Below are positions 5,647 through 5,750 of a stretch of 5,750 nt of DNA, piece by piece (position 1 is the first letter of the stretch; every line of letters begins with the position of its first letter). Source of the stretch: CAVQFC01 sp036497895 (GTDB lineage Bacteria > Acidobacteriota > Vicinamibacteria > Vicinamibacterales > CAVVIG01); the NCBI GenBank assembly GCA_036497895.1, contig DASXIR010000286.1, forward strand, positions 1-5,750, in the 5' to 3' direction. A program made the position numbers and the translations under genes. The notes beneath the pieces are model-generated. The model saw only the letters and a list, made by a program, of their open reading frames with translations, was not told the DNA's origin and made no database searches.

Positions 5647-5750
5647 ATGTCACGGTGCCTTCCTGTACGACTGGTTCTGGTCCTGTGCTGTCTCACAATT
5701 CTGTCTGGTCGCGCGCTGGCGCAGGCTCCGCCTGTCGATCCATTCCTCGG
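5647..5750 (+). CDS. N-terminus of an exported protein (3' end outside window)
   Basis: 34 complete codons from ATG 5647, open to the window edge. AAGGAG (5637-5642) lies 4 bases upstream. Seen: a signal peptide with n-region MSRCLPVR, hydrophobic core LVLVLCCLTIL (9-19) and an ALA-Q cleavage site after residue 25; the mature part starts QAPPVDPFLG. There is no convincing lipobox despite Cys15 and Cys16, so a soluble or outer-envelope protein is more likely than a lipoprotein. The function cannot be read from this short part. It follows the TPR-CHAT gene by 75 bases and shares a leader element with the membrane-protein gene, which suggests it belongs to the same regulon. Confidence 0.8.
   Translation, partial: MSRCLPVRLVLVLCCLTILSGRALAQAPPVDPFL

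Noticed and set aside
5453..5653. Minus-strand frame of 66 codons over the end of the CHAT gene
   Set aside because: It lies opposite conserved CHAT coding sequence and the leader element and shows no protein features.

Overview
The window is GC-rich, densely coded bacterial chromosome. It combines a NAPE-PLD-like metallo-hydrolase, secreted conserved proteins, and a sigma factor / one-pass membrane protein / TPR-CHAT cluster. This resembles soil Acidobacteriota or a similar deep-branching phylum; that placement is an inference from protein style, not from a marker gene. No RNA gene, insertion sequence, CRISPR array or attachment site was seen.

Layout: (1) 1-285 (+) is the 3' end of a metallo-beta-lactamase-fold hydrolase. 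(2) 286-336 is a convergent gap with a strong hairpin. (3) 337-942 (-) encodes a secreted protein of an unnamed conserved family. (4) 943-1196 is a divergent promoter region. (5) 1197-1769 (+) encodes a sigma-70-like (ECF-type) factor. (6) 1823-2560 (+) encodes a membrane protein with an anti-sigma-like N-terminal region. (7) 2557-5571 (+) is one long reading frame for a probably exported TPR-CHAT cysteine protease, interrupted by an in-frame TAG at 5194-5196. (8) 5647 to the window end (+) is the start of another exported protein.

Genes 5-7 look like one transcription unit: a sigma factor, its likely membrane-bound regulator and a probably exported protease-like effector with eight TPR repeats. 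The TAG lies between the codons for the catalytic His (864) and Cys (913). The gene is therefore dead, split, read through, or carries a sequencing error; a single TCG-to-TAG change would explain it.

The most unusual non-coding signal is a 31-base element, 25 of 31 positions identical, found in the leader before the membrane-protein gene (1775-1805) and in the leader before the last exported gene (5585-5615). Both copies share an inverted-repeat core. This suggests common control of the two genes, perhaps by the local sigma factor or an RNA structure.
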